NCBI RefSeq assembly: GCF_000685215.1
Contig: NZ_ARYJ01000009.1
Span: 1 to 64,000, forward strand
DNA from: Hyphomonas jannaschiana VP2
Lineage (GTDB): Bacteria > Pseudomonadota > Alphaproteobacteria > Caulobacterales > Hyphomonadaceae
Direction: 5' to 3'
DNA length: 64,000 nt
The notes below the pieces were generated by a model. It worked only from the letters and a program-made list of their open reading frames with translations. It searched no databases and had not been told where the DNA came from. This document shows, in pieces, positions 43,716 through 52,230 of this stretch (positions within the stretch are counted from its first letter, which is position 1; the number at the start of each line of letters is the position of its first letter). A program made the translations under genes and the position numbers.

Positions 43716-44321
43716 ATGGCGACGGATCAGGCCACACAGGACCAGACACACGTTTCAGATGGCCGCCGGCTGAGGTCAGAGCGCAACAAACAGAAGATCG
43801 TTAGTGCGATGATGGAGCTTGTGCGCGAGGGCGACTACGACCCGAGCGTCGCCAGCATTGCCGAACGCGCCGGCGTGGGGCTGCGGACAGTCTTCCGCCA
43901 TTTCGACGATGTCGATACGCTGTACCGGGAAATGTCCGGCCAGATCGAAGCACGCATTCTTCCGGAAATCGCCAAGCCGCTGACAGCCATAGATTGGCAG
44001 GGCCGCGTGAAAGAGATGATGGAGCGCCGAATCCGCGTCTTCGAGGACGTCATGCCTGTTCGTATTTGTGCGCTTGCCAGGCGGTACCGCTCGGAACTCC
44101 TGATGGCGAATCACAAACGGTTCGTCGCGCATGAAACGGCGGCGCTTGCCCTCGCACTGCCGCCTGAAGTGCTGGAAAACGAGCCTCTGAAACTGGCGTT
44201 TGACGTCGCGTTGAGTTTCGACACCTGGCGGCGCATGCGGCAGGATCAGGGTTTCTCCAGAGCCAAAGCCACCTCCGTGCTGGACACCATGCTGGACGCG
44301 CTGATCGCTGCTGCTGAATGA
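43716..44321 (+). CDS. TetR-family regulator, first gene of the sulfatase-activation operon
   Basis: A 201-residue regulator. HTH residues are seen at about 18-62: IVSAMMELVREGDYDPSVAS, IAERAGVGLRTVFRHFDDVD. The rest is helical. AAGGA lies seven bases before the ATG at 43716; a TTG at 43701 in the same frame is unlikely. It overlaps the formylglycine-generating enzyme gene by 4 bases (ATGA), so regulator and sulfatase activator are made together. It may control the convergent sulfatase operon, whose promoter carries a palindrome at 49855. Confidence 0.85.
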   Translation: MATDQATQDQTHVSDGRRLRSERNKQKIVSAMMELVREGDYDPSVASIAERAGVGLRTVFRHFDDVDTLYREMSGQIEARILPEIAKPLTAIDWQGRVKEMMERRIRVFEDVMPVRICALARRYRSELLMANHKRFVAHETAALALALPPEVLENEPLKLAFDVALSFDTWRRMRQDQGFSRAKATSVLDTMLDALIAAAE

Positions 44322-45220
44322 ATGGGCGCTACGCCCCTGCCCTGGTCATGCTGCTCCTGGCGGCTTGTGGTGCCCCGTCATCACCCGGTGCCGCATCAGC
44401 CTCCTGTGGGCTTCCGGCTGACGAACTGGATGAGTTCCTAACAATTCCATCCGGGTCTTTTCTGAAAGGCCGGGACGCAATTTATCAGGAAGAGGCCCCG
44501 GCAGAGACACTACACGTCGAGGGCTTCGCGATCCTGTCCCATGAGGTGACAAATACCGAGTTTGCGCGTTTTGTTGAAGAAACGGGTTATGTCACCGATG
44601 CCGAACGCAGCGCGGCAGCAGGCGGCGAAGCGGCTGGCTCCGCCGTCTTCCTGAGTGCTGAGGGCTCGATCTCTCAGGCTCCCTGGAAACTTGTTCCAGG
44701 CGCCACCTGGAAGTCTCCCGAAGGTCCGGGTAGCAACATTGACGGACGGGCGCTGCATCCGGTCGTGCACATTTCCCTTGCCGATGCCCGCGCCTATGCC
44801 GACTGGGCAGACGGACGGCTGCCGACGGAGGTCGAATGGGAATATGCCGCCTCCCTCGGACTGCCCGAGATCAACCGGTCCAATTCCGGCGCCTACGATA
44901 GCGATGGCAACCCCGTCGCGAACACCTGGCAAGGCATCTTCCCGTTTTCCAATACCGCAGCTGATGGCTTTACCGGCACATCGCCGGTTGGCTGCTTCGG
45001 CAAGGACGGGATCGGCGCCTATGACATGATCGGGAATGTCTGGGAATGGACGGACACCCCCTATGGCCCGGGTACGCACACGATTAAAGGCGGATCTTAT
45101 CTTTGTGCTGATAATTTCTGCCGGCGTTACCGCCCCGCTGCGCGGCAACCCGAAGAAACAGACTTCTCATCGAACCATATCGGGTTCCGGATCGTGCGTG
45201 ATACCGCCACCACTGAATAA
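44318..45220 (+). CDS. Formylglycine-generating enzyme, lipoprotein form (sulfatase activator)
   Basis: A 300-residue SUMF1/FGE-fold protein. LLAAC (Cys17) is a clear lipobox, with Gly at +2, predicting transport to the outer membrane. FGE markers are IPSGSFLKG, VTNTEFARFVEETGYVTDAE, RLPTEVEWEYAAS and IGNVWEWT. The catalytic pair is conserved: GGSYLC (Cys263) and NFC (Cys268) in LCADNFCRRYR. This makes it a probable true FGE, which converts the sulfatase active-site Cys to formylglycine with oxygen and copper, rather than one of the many inactive SUMF1 relatives. Two Cys-type sulfatases lie beside it. It ends one base from the convergent sulfatase. Confidence 0.88.
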   Translation: MNGRYAPALVMLLLAACGAPSSPGAASASCGLPADELDEFLTIPSGSFLKGRDAIYQEEAPAETLHVEGFAILSHEVTNTEFARFVEETGYVTDAERSAAAGGEAAGSAVFLSAEGSISQAPWKLVPGATWKSPEGPGSNIDGRALHPVVHISLADARAYADWADGRLPTEVEWEYAASLGLPEINRSNSGAYDSDGNPVANTWQGIFPFSNTAADGFTGTSPVGCFGKDGIGAYDMIGNVWEWTDTPYGPGTHTIKGGSYLCADNFCRRYRPAARQPEETDFSSNHIGFRIVRDTATTE

Positions 45221-45221
45221 T

Positions 45222-46883
45222 TCAGTTCGGCCAGTAGACATACTCATCGCCGGCTTCAAACGTCTCCGCAGCCGTTTTGTCGATCATGATCGGGCTCTCA
45301 ACCGTATAGGGGTATAGCGGTGGTCTGGCGTTCGCCCAGTGCGCATCAATCAACGCCTGAAGCTCTGCGACCTTCCCGGGCTCTGTTTCGGCAAGATTGG
45401 TTTGTTCCGTCGGATCTTCCGCCAGATTGAAGAGCCAGGCCTTTTGTTGACGTCCATTCACCTGCAGTTTCCAATCGCCCGCCCTCACGACGCGGTAGTA
45501 TCCGCTGGACCAGAAGATCGCATTGTCCAGGCGGGAAACCCCTCCCTGCCCCATGGACACAGGCAACAAGTCTTCACCATCCACCACCAGCCCTTCAGGT
45601 AAAGCCTCGCCCGCAATCGATGCAAGCGTCGGCATCAGGTCCACATGAGCAACCGGCGTGTCGATCTGCGTGCCGGCAGGAATTTTACCTGGCCACGAGA
45701 CAAACATCGGCACACGGATACCGCCTTCGAACAGGGTAATCTTCCAGCCCCGATATGGTGCATTGACTTCCGGTAGACCGATATAGCCGGCGCCCCCATT
45801 GTCTGAGGTGAAGACAATGACCGTGTTGTCGGAAAGCCCCTCCTCTTCCAGCTTGTCCATGATCCGCCCCACGCTGCGGTCGAGCGCACGTATCATTGCC
45901 GCGTAGACCCGCAGGCGCTCGGGCTGAATATCGCCGACGGCTTCATAGTCTTCCCGCGTCGCTTGCAGCGGGGTGTGCACGCCCCAATGCGCCAGATAGA
46001 GAAAGAACGGCCGGTCCCGGTTTGCTTCGATCACCTTGCTCGCCTCATCGGTCCAATAATCCGTGAGGTATCCGCCCGGCTCGAACCAGTCTCCATTATT
46101 GTACGACGCGGCATACTGCATCCGAGCCCAGAGAAATTTGTCTATCGGGTCAAAATCCAGCTTCGCATTGACGACATCCGGGTCGTCTTCCGGCAAATAA
46201 AGTCCGCTGGCCATGAGCAGGCTTTCATCAAAGCCTTGCGCCGTTGGCCTGGATTCTTCACTGCGCCCCAGATGCCATTTGCCGATATGTATCGTGTGGT
46301 AGCCCGCATCTTTCAGGAGTTCCGCAACCGTGACTTCCTCGCCCGGTAGCCCCTGCGCTTCGAAGGGCACGCCCCCTTCGTCCGCCTGCTGGTTCCATTC
46401 GATGGGTGGCAGGCCGGTATCCATGTCATTCCCGACCATTGATATAACACGGCCCATGCCGTCTGGGGTTGGCGTGAATTCAAACCCAGTCCGGGTCGGA
46501 TAGCGACCGGTCATCAGCATAGCGCGAGATGGTGCGCATGTGCCTGTTCCGGAATATGCCTGCTGGAAGATGGCGCCTCTTGCTGCCAGCCTGTCTATGT
46601 TCGGCGTTGGCAAGCGTCCACCCGCTACACCGCCGCCGAAAGTCGAAATGTCATTGATGCCAAGATCATCCGCGACAATGAAGATGATATTGGGCGGCCT
46701 GTCGGCATTCGCCGGTTGCGACGTTGCAGGTCCGTGGTCCCAGACCACTGACTGATACGGTGCAACATCCCTCTGGCCGGAATTCGACGCGATGAACAGA
46801 ATGATCGCTGTCTTGTTGAACCATGCCAGCGCACCGAAGACTATCAGCAAGCTAGCGCCGCCGATCAGAATTCTTTTCAACAT
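45222..46883 (-). CDS. Exported Cys-type (formylglycine) sulfatase 1
   Basis: A 553-residue arylsulfatase-type enzyme. The active-site motif CAPSRAMLMTGRYPTRTG (Cys116) is of the C-x-P-S-R kind that FGE modifies. Metal ligands are seen in FIVADDLG and FTSDNGG. The N terminus has two hydrophobic segments (4-20 and 26-33), which act as signal or anchor, so the enzyme acts in the periplasm or is membrane-tethered. The ATG at 46883 has GGGA seven bases upstream and lies 18 bases after the GST-like gene. Substrate not predictable (sulfated polysaccharide, steroid or aryl sulfate). Confidence 0.92.
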   Translation of the reverse strand: MLKRILIGGASLLIVFGALAWFNKTAIILFIASNSGQRDVAPYQSVVWDHGPATSQPANADRPPNIIFIVADDLGINDISTFGGGVAGGRLPTPNIDRLAARGAIFQQAYSGTGTCAPSRAMLMTGRYPTRTGFEFTPTPDGMGRVISMVGNDMDTGLPPIEWNQQADEGGVPFEAQGLPGEEVTVAELLKDAGYHTIHIGKWHLGRSEESRPTAQGFDESLLMASGLYLPEDDPDVVNAKLDFDPIDKFLWARMQYAASYNNGDWFEPGGYLTDYWTDEASKVIEANRDRPFFLYLAHWGVHTPLQATREDYEAVGDIQPERLRVYAAMIRALDRSVGRIMDKLEEEGLSDNTVIVFTSDNGGAGYIGLPEVNAPYRGWKITLFEGGIRVPMFVSWPGKIPAGTQIDTPVAHVDLMPTLASIAGEALPEGLVVDGEDLLPVSMGQGGVSRLDNAIFWSSGYYRVVRAGDWKLQVNGRQQKAWLFNLAEDPTEQTNLAETEPGKVAELQALIDAHWANARPPLYPYTVESPIMIDKTAAETFEAGDEYVYWPN

Positions 46884-46901
46884 ATCCGTTCCCACCCTGA
46901 T

Positions 46902-47939
46902 CTACGTAACAAGCTCTTCACAGCCCGTGCCGGAGAAGATTTCCTTGAGATCATTTTTCGCGCTGTCCGGGACAGCCTCGGCCGTTTGCAACAAATGCTG
47001 CAGGCATTTAGCCTGGTAGGGAAATGTTGGCTGCTGCCAGACCTGGCCATCTATATTTGTGCGGAAATCCGGCTCACCTGCAGCGACCGCTGCAGCATTC
47101 GCCTTGAGGAACGGCAGGTACACCCGCCCGATTTCCGACAGGAGGGGCTTCAGGCGCACCGCGGCTTGTTCCGGAGTGAACCAGTCACTCTCAACCGGCT
47201 CAACACCTGACAGGTCTTCCATACGGTCCAGCCAGGCGCGCACCCTGGCAGACCGGGCACGGGTCAGCGTCGCCGATGTCGGCTCAATGATCGCCAGCTG
47301 TGTCAGCTGGCCGTAAATCGCGAAATCAGCGGACGATGGACGCGCCCCAAGCACATAACCGGCATGCTGGATCAATGCGTCCAGAAGATCGATGAAGCGG
47401 AGATAACTCGCCTCAATCGTGGAGGCTGTGACATCGTTCGACCCCACAACATACAGCCGTTCGGTTTGCCGTTTACTGAACATGTCCGCCATCTTCTGGG
47501 CATCCGCTGCTTCAAGCGTTGGCACAGACCAGTAAACAAGCAGCGGCCCGGCATTGTCGCGATCGGCTTCAAAATACCAGCGATAATGGAACATCGCTTT
47601 AGTCAGCCACTCATCGGCATAATCTTCGATCAGCTCATTCAGAAACGCTATGACCGGATCTTCCGGAATGACACGGCGCCCTGAATAGTCCTGCTCCAGC
47701 CTGCGGGTAATCGGTGTGGAGTCGACAACCGCCTCTATCCCGCCATCAGAATTGGGAAAGTAAAATGTTGGAAGAAGTTTTACTTTCGGCTGCGGCAAAC
47801 CTGGCGGCGGGTTCTGATGCCCCCCCCAAAGCACAGCATAGGGAATATGCCGGTAACGCAGCAGCGCCACCATCTTGCGCGTGTAGGGTGAGCCAGGCGC
47901 CCCCATAAGCACCAAACGATCATCACCTGCGGTTACCAT
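46902..47939 (-). CDS. Glutathione S-transferase-like protein
   Basis: About 345 residues, longer than a usual GST (200-230). The N-terminal thioredoxin-like domain is visible (LVLMGAPGSPYTRKMVALLR, a Pro-Tyr-Thr motif at the active-site helix) and a helical C-terminal domain follows (SSADFAIYGQLTQL). An extra domain of about 100 residues closes the protein. The ATG at 47939 has a strong GGAGG four bases upstream; another ATG at 48032 overlaps the sulfatase stop, but the extra residues do not look like GST. It sits between two sulfatase genes in one operon, so it may handle a product of desulfation. Confidence 0.75.
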   Translation of the reverse strand: MVTAGDDRLVLMGAPGSPYTRKMVALLRYRHIPYAVLWGGHQNPPPGLPQPKVKLLPTFYFPNSDGGIEAVVDSTPITRRLEQDYSGRRVIPEDPVIAFLNELIEDYADEWLTKAMFHYRWYFEADRDNAGPLLVYWSVPTLEAADAQKMADMFSKRQTERLYVVGSNDVTASTIEASYLRFIDLLDALIQHAGYVLGARPSSADFAIYGQLTQLAIIEPTSATLTRARSARVRAWLDRMEDLSGVEPVESDWFTPEQAAVRLKPLLSEIGRVYLPFLKANAAAVAAGEPDFRTNIDGQVWQQPTFPYQAKCLQHLLQTAEAVPDSAKNDLKEIFSGTGCEELVT

Positions 47940-48028
47940 TTTTCCTCCCCGCCTGTTTTCCAGGCTTTTTGTCCTGATTATTGGCACCTTCTTGCCAATT
48001 CTGTTCCGGTCAAGAGCCCGGCTTGCGC

Positions 48029-49831
48029 TCATCTCCGGATTAGCCGCACCACCAAGCCTACAAGCAACCAGACAATGGCCACGATGCCGACGAGCAAAAC
48101 GACGAGCTGCATCCAGTAGGCCCTGAACTGGCGGGCCATCGTGTTGCGGGTGATTTCTTTCAGCGAGTTGTAACCTTCAGGCACCTCCAGCACCCCAACG
48201 CGCTCGCTGTAAGCCTGATATTCGTTCAGCATTTCCGCAAACACATCCGGCTGGTACAGACGTAGGTCCTTCGTCTCTCCTGGGTCCGCTTCAATGTCGT
48301 AAAGGCGCCACTGACCGTCTCCATGCGGTTTCTGGTTACGGGTGATCTTCCAGCGGCCCTTCAGCACAGCCGAATTACCGGAGACTTCCATGCCTATAAC
48401 ATCGCCGGGCCGATAAACCGCCGCCTCGGTTCCTGCGAGCAACGGCTCAAGGCTGCGGCCGGTCATGACCGCGTCTGTGTCTTCCACACCTGCGTATTTC
48501 AGAAGCGTCGGCGCAATGTCGGTGACCACTGTGCGCGCATCAAATGTCTCACCCTGAGGCAGGCCGGGACCAGCCATGATCAGGGGAACGCGCAAGCCTC
48601 CTTCGGATCCTAAGAACTTGAACATGTTGTTCGGTGATGCCGCTGCGATGGCCCATTCCGGGCCGATAAAGCCCCAGCTACCCGGCTCACCGATCCCCTC
48701 CCTGCCGATATGGTAGCCATGCAGCTTCATCCAGATCGACAGGCGAATATCGGTATCACCGCGCGACGGCTCCGGCCCATTGTCCGAGGTAACGACGAAG
48801 ATCGTGTTGTCGTACTTGCCCGTTTCCTTGAGGTGGTCCACGAACCGGCCGATCTCTATGTCCATGGCCTCCATCATCGCTGCGTTCACCTGCATGCGTG
48901 CAGAATAAAGCGCCTGATCTTCAGGAGAGAGATCATCCCATGCTCGCATCTCTTCCGGCATAGGCGCCAGTGGGGCGCTTTCCGGAATCAATCCGTTTTC
49001 CTTTGCCTTCCGCCACCGCGCTTCTCTCAGAGCATGCCAGCCCTCATCATAGACACCATCATACCCGGCCGTCAGCTCCGGCGGCGCCTGCACGGGAATG
49101 TGAATCGCCTGGAATGGCAGATACGCAAAGAAAGGCGCGTTCTGATCGCTGTCGTCCAGATACTCGATCATGTGATCGACGATCATCGCGGAAGAGTAGA
49201 AGGACTCCGGCAGATCGGCAGGCTGTCCGTCTTCGTACCAGGGTGCCTTTTGATAGTATGGCATGTAGGGCTTGTCAGACCAGTTGTCGGCGCCCGAGGC
49301 GTCCAATGCCAGAGACCGGTCAAAGCCGTGGGCATTGGGCAGGTCACCCGCGCCGCTACCGAGGTGCCACTTGCCTGACATCAGGGTACGATAACCGGCA
49401 GCCTTCAAGCGATCTGCCAGTGTCAGAATGCCCGGCTCCAGATGCATCGTGTAGCCCGGCTGCCCAACATGCTCCTTCGGCAGGACTTCGGGAATGGTGG
49501 CGATGCCCGTCATATGATTGTCCATACCGGTCAGGAGCATGGCCCGCGATGGAGAACAGAGTGGAGACGAGTAATGCCGGCGGAACATTGCGCCGCGCGC
49601 GGCGAGGGCATCGATGTTAGGGGTCCGCGCCTCCCCGCCATATACCCCGAAATCCATCAATGCCGCGTCATCGACAAGGATCAGGACGAAATTTGGTCGC
49701 GTGTCGTCCGTTTCCGGGGCTTCAGCCGCAGCAGCGACCGCGAAGCTGATACTTGCTACCAGCAAGGCCGCCCCCCCACCCAGCCGCGTTAGCATTTTGC
49801 GGAAACCACCGCTTCTGACCCATTTCGACAT
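48029..49831 (-). CDS. Exported Cys-type sulfatase 2 with C-terminal membrane anchor
   Basis: A 600-residue sulfatase. The signal peptide ends near AAAAEAPE. The active site is LCSPSRAMLLTGMDNHMTG (Cys92). Metal-binding residues lie in LILVDDAALMD and VTSDNGPEPS. At the C terminus a hydrophobic helix of about 22 residues followed by RLIRR (about 573-600) should anchor it in the inner membrane facing the periplasm. I start at the ATG at 49831 because GAGGT is nearby and the signal peptide then has normal size. It is the first gene of the sulfatase-GST-sulfatase operon. Confidence 0.92.
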   Translation of the reverse strand: MSKWVRSGGFRKMLTRLGGGAALLVASISFAVAAAAEAPETDDTRPNFVLILVDDAALMDFGVYGGEARTPNIDALAARGAMFRRHYSSPLCSPSRAMLLTGMDNHMTGIATIPEVLPKEHVGQPGYTMHLEPGILTLADRLKAAGYRTLMSGKWHLGSGAGDLPNAHGFDRSLALDASGADNWSDKPYMPYYQKAPWYEDGQPADLPESFYSSAMIVDHMIEYLDDSDQNAPFFAYLPFQAIHIPVQAPPELTAGYDGVYDEGWHALREARWRKAKENGLIPESAPLAPMPEEMRAWDDLSPEDQALYSARMQVNAAMMEAMDIEIGRFVDHLKETGKYDNTIFVVTSDNGPEPSRGDTDIRLSIWMKLHGYHIGREGIGEPGSWGFIGPEWAIAAASPNNMFKFLGSEGGLRVPLIMAGPGLPQGETFDARTVVTDIAPTLLKYAGVEDTDAVMTGRSLEPLLAGTEAAVYRPGDVIGMEVSGNSAVLKGRWKITRNQKPHGDGQWRLYDIEADPGETKDLRLYQPDVFAEMLNEYQAYSERVGVLEVPEGYNSLKEITRNTMARQFRAYWMQLVVLLVGIVAIVWLLVGLVVRLIRR

Positions 49832-49854
49832 GACTACCTCAGCCCCGAATATAT

Positions 49855-49871
49855 TGACACTCGAAATGTCA
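49855..49871. promoter_or_regulatory. TGACA-N7-TGTCA palindrome upstream of the sulfatase operon
   Basis: TGACA CTCGAAA TGTCA lies 24-40 bases before the sulfatase 2 start. Perfect 5-base arms in the promoter position suggest an operator, possibly for the TetR protein encoded at 43716, but no second copy was found to support this. Confidence 0.4.
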
Positions 49872-49907
49872 TCATATTCGGGATTTGTCAAAGAGGCATG
49901 TGTAAGC

Positions 49908-49936
49908 GCGCCCTCGCATCGGGTGCGCGAGGGCGC
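49908..49936 (-). terminator. GC-rich hairpin after the DUF1365 gene
   Basis: GCGCCCTCGC with GCGAGGGCGC gives a perfect 10-pair stem and a 9-base loop, 34 bases after the DUF1365 stop. No T-run follows on the minus strand, so termination may be weak. Confidence 0.5.
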
Positions 49937-49969
49937 CTCAGCGCGAAAGCAAGATTGTGAAAGTTGAAC

Positions 49970-50761
49970 CTAAACCCGGACGCCAGACTGGCGGCGGTCG
50001 AAGCTCACTCCTGGTTCTGGCTGCTTTGGGCCATGGCTGTGATACCGGGCGCCTTTGATAAATAATTTGAGCGCTTCCCAATGAATCCCTGCAATCACAC
50101 CTATCGTCATCAAGGGAAAGCGTACCAACAAGCCCAGCGTGCTCCCGGTACTAATCGGACGCGCCGCTCCCACCAGGGAAGCACGCATGCGTTCCACGCC
50201 GTCCGCACGATAGGAGATAGCCAGCTTCATTGTCTCCGCCGGGGGTTGGAGGATAAATTTGTAGTGGCCACGTTTGTCAAAGAACGGGGAGACATAGAAC
50301 GCCTTGTCGCAATCATGCCGGCAAACGCCCTCACCCTCGTCAGCCGCACACAGATAAAAGTGTCGCTCTCCAAACGTGTTCCCAACCTCGTAGAGCACGT
50401 GATGCAGCTCGCCCGCGCCGTTGCGGATGAAGTAGATGGAAATGGGATTGAACACATAGCCGAACATGCGTGGCAGCGTCAGCAGCTCAACCCTGTCTGT
50501 GGATTCCCGGACACCCTGCCCGGCAACAAACTCTCGTACCCATCCCGCCAGATCACGCGACTGGCCGTCGCCATGGTCGAGCGGGTTGAAACTCATCAAC
50601 CCGCCCTTGCCAATCGCCAGAAAACGGGTCAGGCCGCGCGCCTCGTCCAAGCGGTCAAGGTCCAGCAGCAAATAAGCAATCCGGTAGCATAAAAAGTGAG
50701 ATACATCACCAAACCGCCGATGGCTTACCTTTCCGACGTAGTATTGCGCCGGTGCATTCAT
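49970..50761 (-). CDS. DUF1365 family protein
   Basis: A 263-residue protein of the COG3496/DUF1365 type. Recognisable segments are YVGKVSHRRFGDVSHFLCYR, LLTLPRMFGYVFNPISIYF, LYEVGNTFGERHFY and KAFYVSPFFDKRGHYKF. Biochemical function is not known to me. The family is commonly paired with the flavoprotein upstream, here overlapping it by 4 bases (ATGA). In Rhodobacter a DUF1365 gene belongs to the sigma-E/ChrR photo-oxidative stress regulon, and such a pair is divergent from it here. Confidence 0.88.
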   Translation of the reverse strand: MNAPAQYYVGKVSHRRFGDVSHFLCYRIAYLLLDLDRLDEARGLTRFLAIGKGGLMSFNPLDHGDGQSRDLAGWVREFVAGQGVRESTDRVELLTLPRMFGYVFNPISIYFIRNGAGELHHVLYEVGNTFGERHFYLCAADEGEGVCRHDCDKAFYVSPFFDKRGHYKFILQPPAETMKLAISYRADGVERMRASLVGAARPISTGSTLGLLVRFPLMTIGVIAGIHWEALKLFIKGARYHSHGPKQPEPGVSFDRRQSGVRV

Positions 50762-52128
50762 ACGGTCACCTTTCCGGCCTCCGGCCGGGCCAGACGCTCC
50801 TGCGAATAGTCAAACGCCCACGGACGTTTCCAGTCACTCATCAACTCAGCAACGGCCAGTCCGGACTGGATGCCATCCTCGTGGAACCCATAGCCTTGCC
50901 ATGCTCCGCAGAACCAGGTGTTCCTATGCCCCTGAATCGACCAAATTTCACGTTGGGCTTTCATGGCCTGACCATCAAATACCGGGTGATTATAGACGAA
51001 CTCCTGTTCCACTTTGTCCGTCGCAGGCTCCTGTTCGGGATTGAGGGTCACAAAGTAATTTGTCTTGGTTGCAAGCTTCTGCAGCGTGTTCATCCAGTAT
51101 GTGACCGACAGTTGCAGGGAGTCAGTCTGCCTTGCCCGGTAATTCCAGGCTGCCCATGCGGCCTTGCGGATTGGCATCAGGCTTTCATCACGATGCAGGA
51201 TAACACGGTTCGGCTGAGTTCGGAAATCCGAGAGGATTTGTGTTTCCGGCTCGTCTGCATCGGCAAGCAGCGCGAGGGCTTCTGGCGCATGGCAGGCAAA
51301 GACCACTTCATCAAAGTCTTCGAATGTTCCGGTTGAGAACCGGAGGCGAACGCCCTGCGCCGTCCGGATTACGGAATCGATTCCGGCATTACAGCGGATT
51401 TTGTCAGCAAACCCCTGTGTCAGGGGCGCAAGATATGACGCGCTTCCACCGTCAACCGACTGCCACGGGAATTGAGGGCGGACGCTGACCAGCCCATGGT
51501 TCACAAAGAACCGGGCAAGACTTGCAGCGGGGAAATCCATGATCATCGAGACCGGACACGACCAGATCGCAGCCGCCATCGGCAAAAGGTGGTAGTCGAC
51601 AAATGCCTGACCGTAGCGCTCTTCAGCGACATAATCACCGATCGACCGGCCACGCTGGCACTGCGCCAGATCATGCGAGGCGGCATGGAAACGCAAAATG
51701 TCCTTCAGCATCAGAAAGAAACGCGGGCTCGCCATATTCCGCCGCCATGCGAACAGCCCTTCCATACCGTGGCTGGCATACTCCATACGCTGGTCAGGCA
51801 TCGACACGGAAAAATTCATACGCGTCGGGTTGGATGCCACGTCAAGCCGGTCAAATAATGCTGTCAGATTTGGATAGTTCGGCTCGTTGAAGACGATGAA
51901 GCCGGTATCAACCGGCACAGGTCCTTCGGGCGCATCGACCGTCACCGTGGCCGTGTGCCCGCCAATCCGCCCGGCTTTCTCGAAAACGGTAATGTCACAG
52001 GTATTCTGCAGAGCCCAGGCAGCTGATAGGCCGGAAATCCCGGTTCCAATGACAGCAACACGTGGGCGGCGCCCCTCCGACGCGGATCCTGAACGGCGGC
52101 GGATCGGGGCGGCGACATCAAATGGCAT
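50758..52128 (-). CDS. FAD-dependent amine oxidase-like flavoprotein (COG2907)
   Basis: A 456-residue flavoprotein. The FAD-binding Rossmann motif is VIGTGISGLSAAWAL, then an Arg-Gly-Gly-His-type segment (GRIGGHTATVTV), and VVFACHAPEALALL in the core. Close relatives are desaturase or oxidase-like proteins acting on fatty acids or isoprenoids; from memory, one in Rhodobacter (UfaD) is involved in furan fatty acid formation, but identity here is not shown. The ATG at 52128 has GGAG seven bases upstream and is preferred over 52134. It is divergent from the sigma factor gene. Confidence 0.85.
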   Translation of the reverse strand: MPFDVAAPIRRRSGSASEGRRPRVAVIGTGISGLSAAWALQNTCDITVFEKAGRIGGHTATVTVDAPEGPVPVDTGFIVFNEPNYPNLTALFDRLDVASNPTRMNFSVSMPDQRMEYASHGMEGLFAWRRNMASPRFFLMLKDILRFHAASHDLAQCQRGRSIGDYVAEERYGQAFVDYHLLPMAAAIWSCPVSMIMDFPAASLARFFVNHGLVSVRPQFPWQSVDGGSASYLAPLTQGFADKIRCNAGIDSVIRTAQGVRLRFSTGTFEDFDEVVFACHAPEALALLADADEPETQILSDFRTQPNRVILHRDESLMPIRKAAWAAWNYRARQTDSLQLSVTYWMNTLQKLATKTNYFVTLNPEQEPATDKVEQEFVYNHPVFDGQAMKAQREIWSIQGHRNTWFCGAWQGYGFHEDGIQSGLAVAELMSDWKRPWAFDYSQERLARPEAGKVTV

Positions 52129-52158
52129 GGGCATTCTCCGGCTAGTTCAATGAGATAC

Positions 52159-52164
52159 GGATCA
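52159..52164 (-). promoter_or_regulatory. TGATCC, -35-like element in the divergent direction
   Basis: The same TGATCC hexamer that heads the sigma factor promoter occurs here facing the flavoprotein gene, 31 bases from its start. No good -10 partner is visible at the expected distance, so this site is tentative. Confidence 0.35.
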
Positions 52165-52183
52165 GCCTGCCTGCCGGATTGAA

Positions 52184-52213
52184 TGATCCAGTCTGGCAGT
52201 ATTTGCGTAGAAG
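52184..52213 (+). promoter_or_regulatory. ECF (RpoE/ChrR-type) promoter of the sigma factor gene
   Basis: TGATCC (52184-52189), an 18-base spacer and TAGAAG fit the -35/-10 pattern of Rhodobacter sigma-E (ECF11) promoters, which begin TGATCC. It lies 18-47 bases before the ATG at 52231, so the gene probably activates itself. The in-frame ATG at 52183 lies in this promoter and is not the start. Confidence 0.55.
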
Positions 52214-52230
52214 GACCAAAGGAGGCGATA

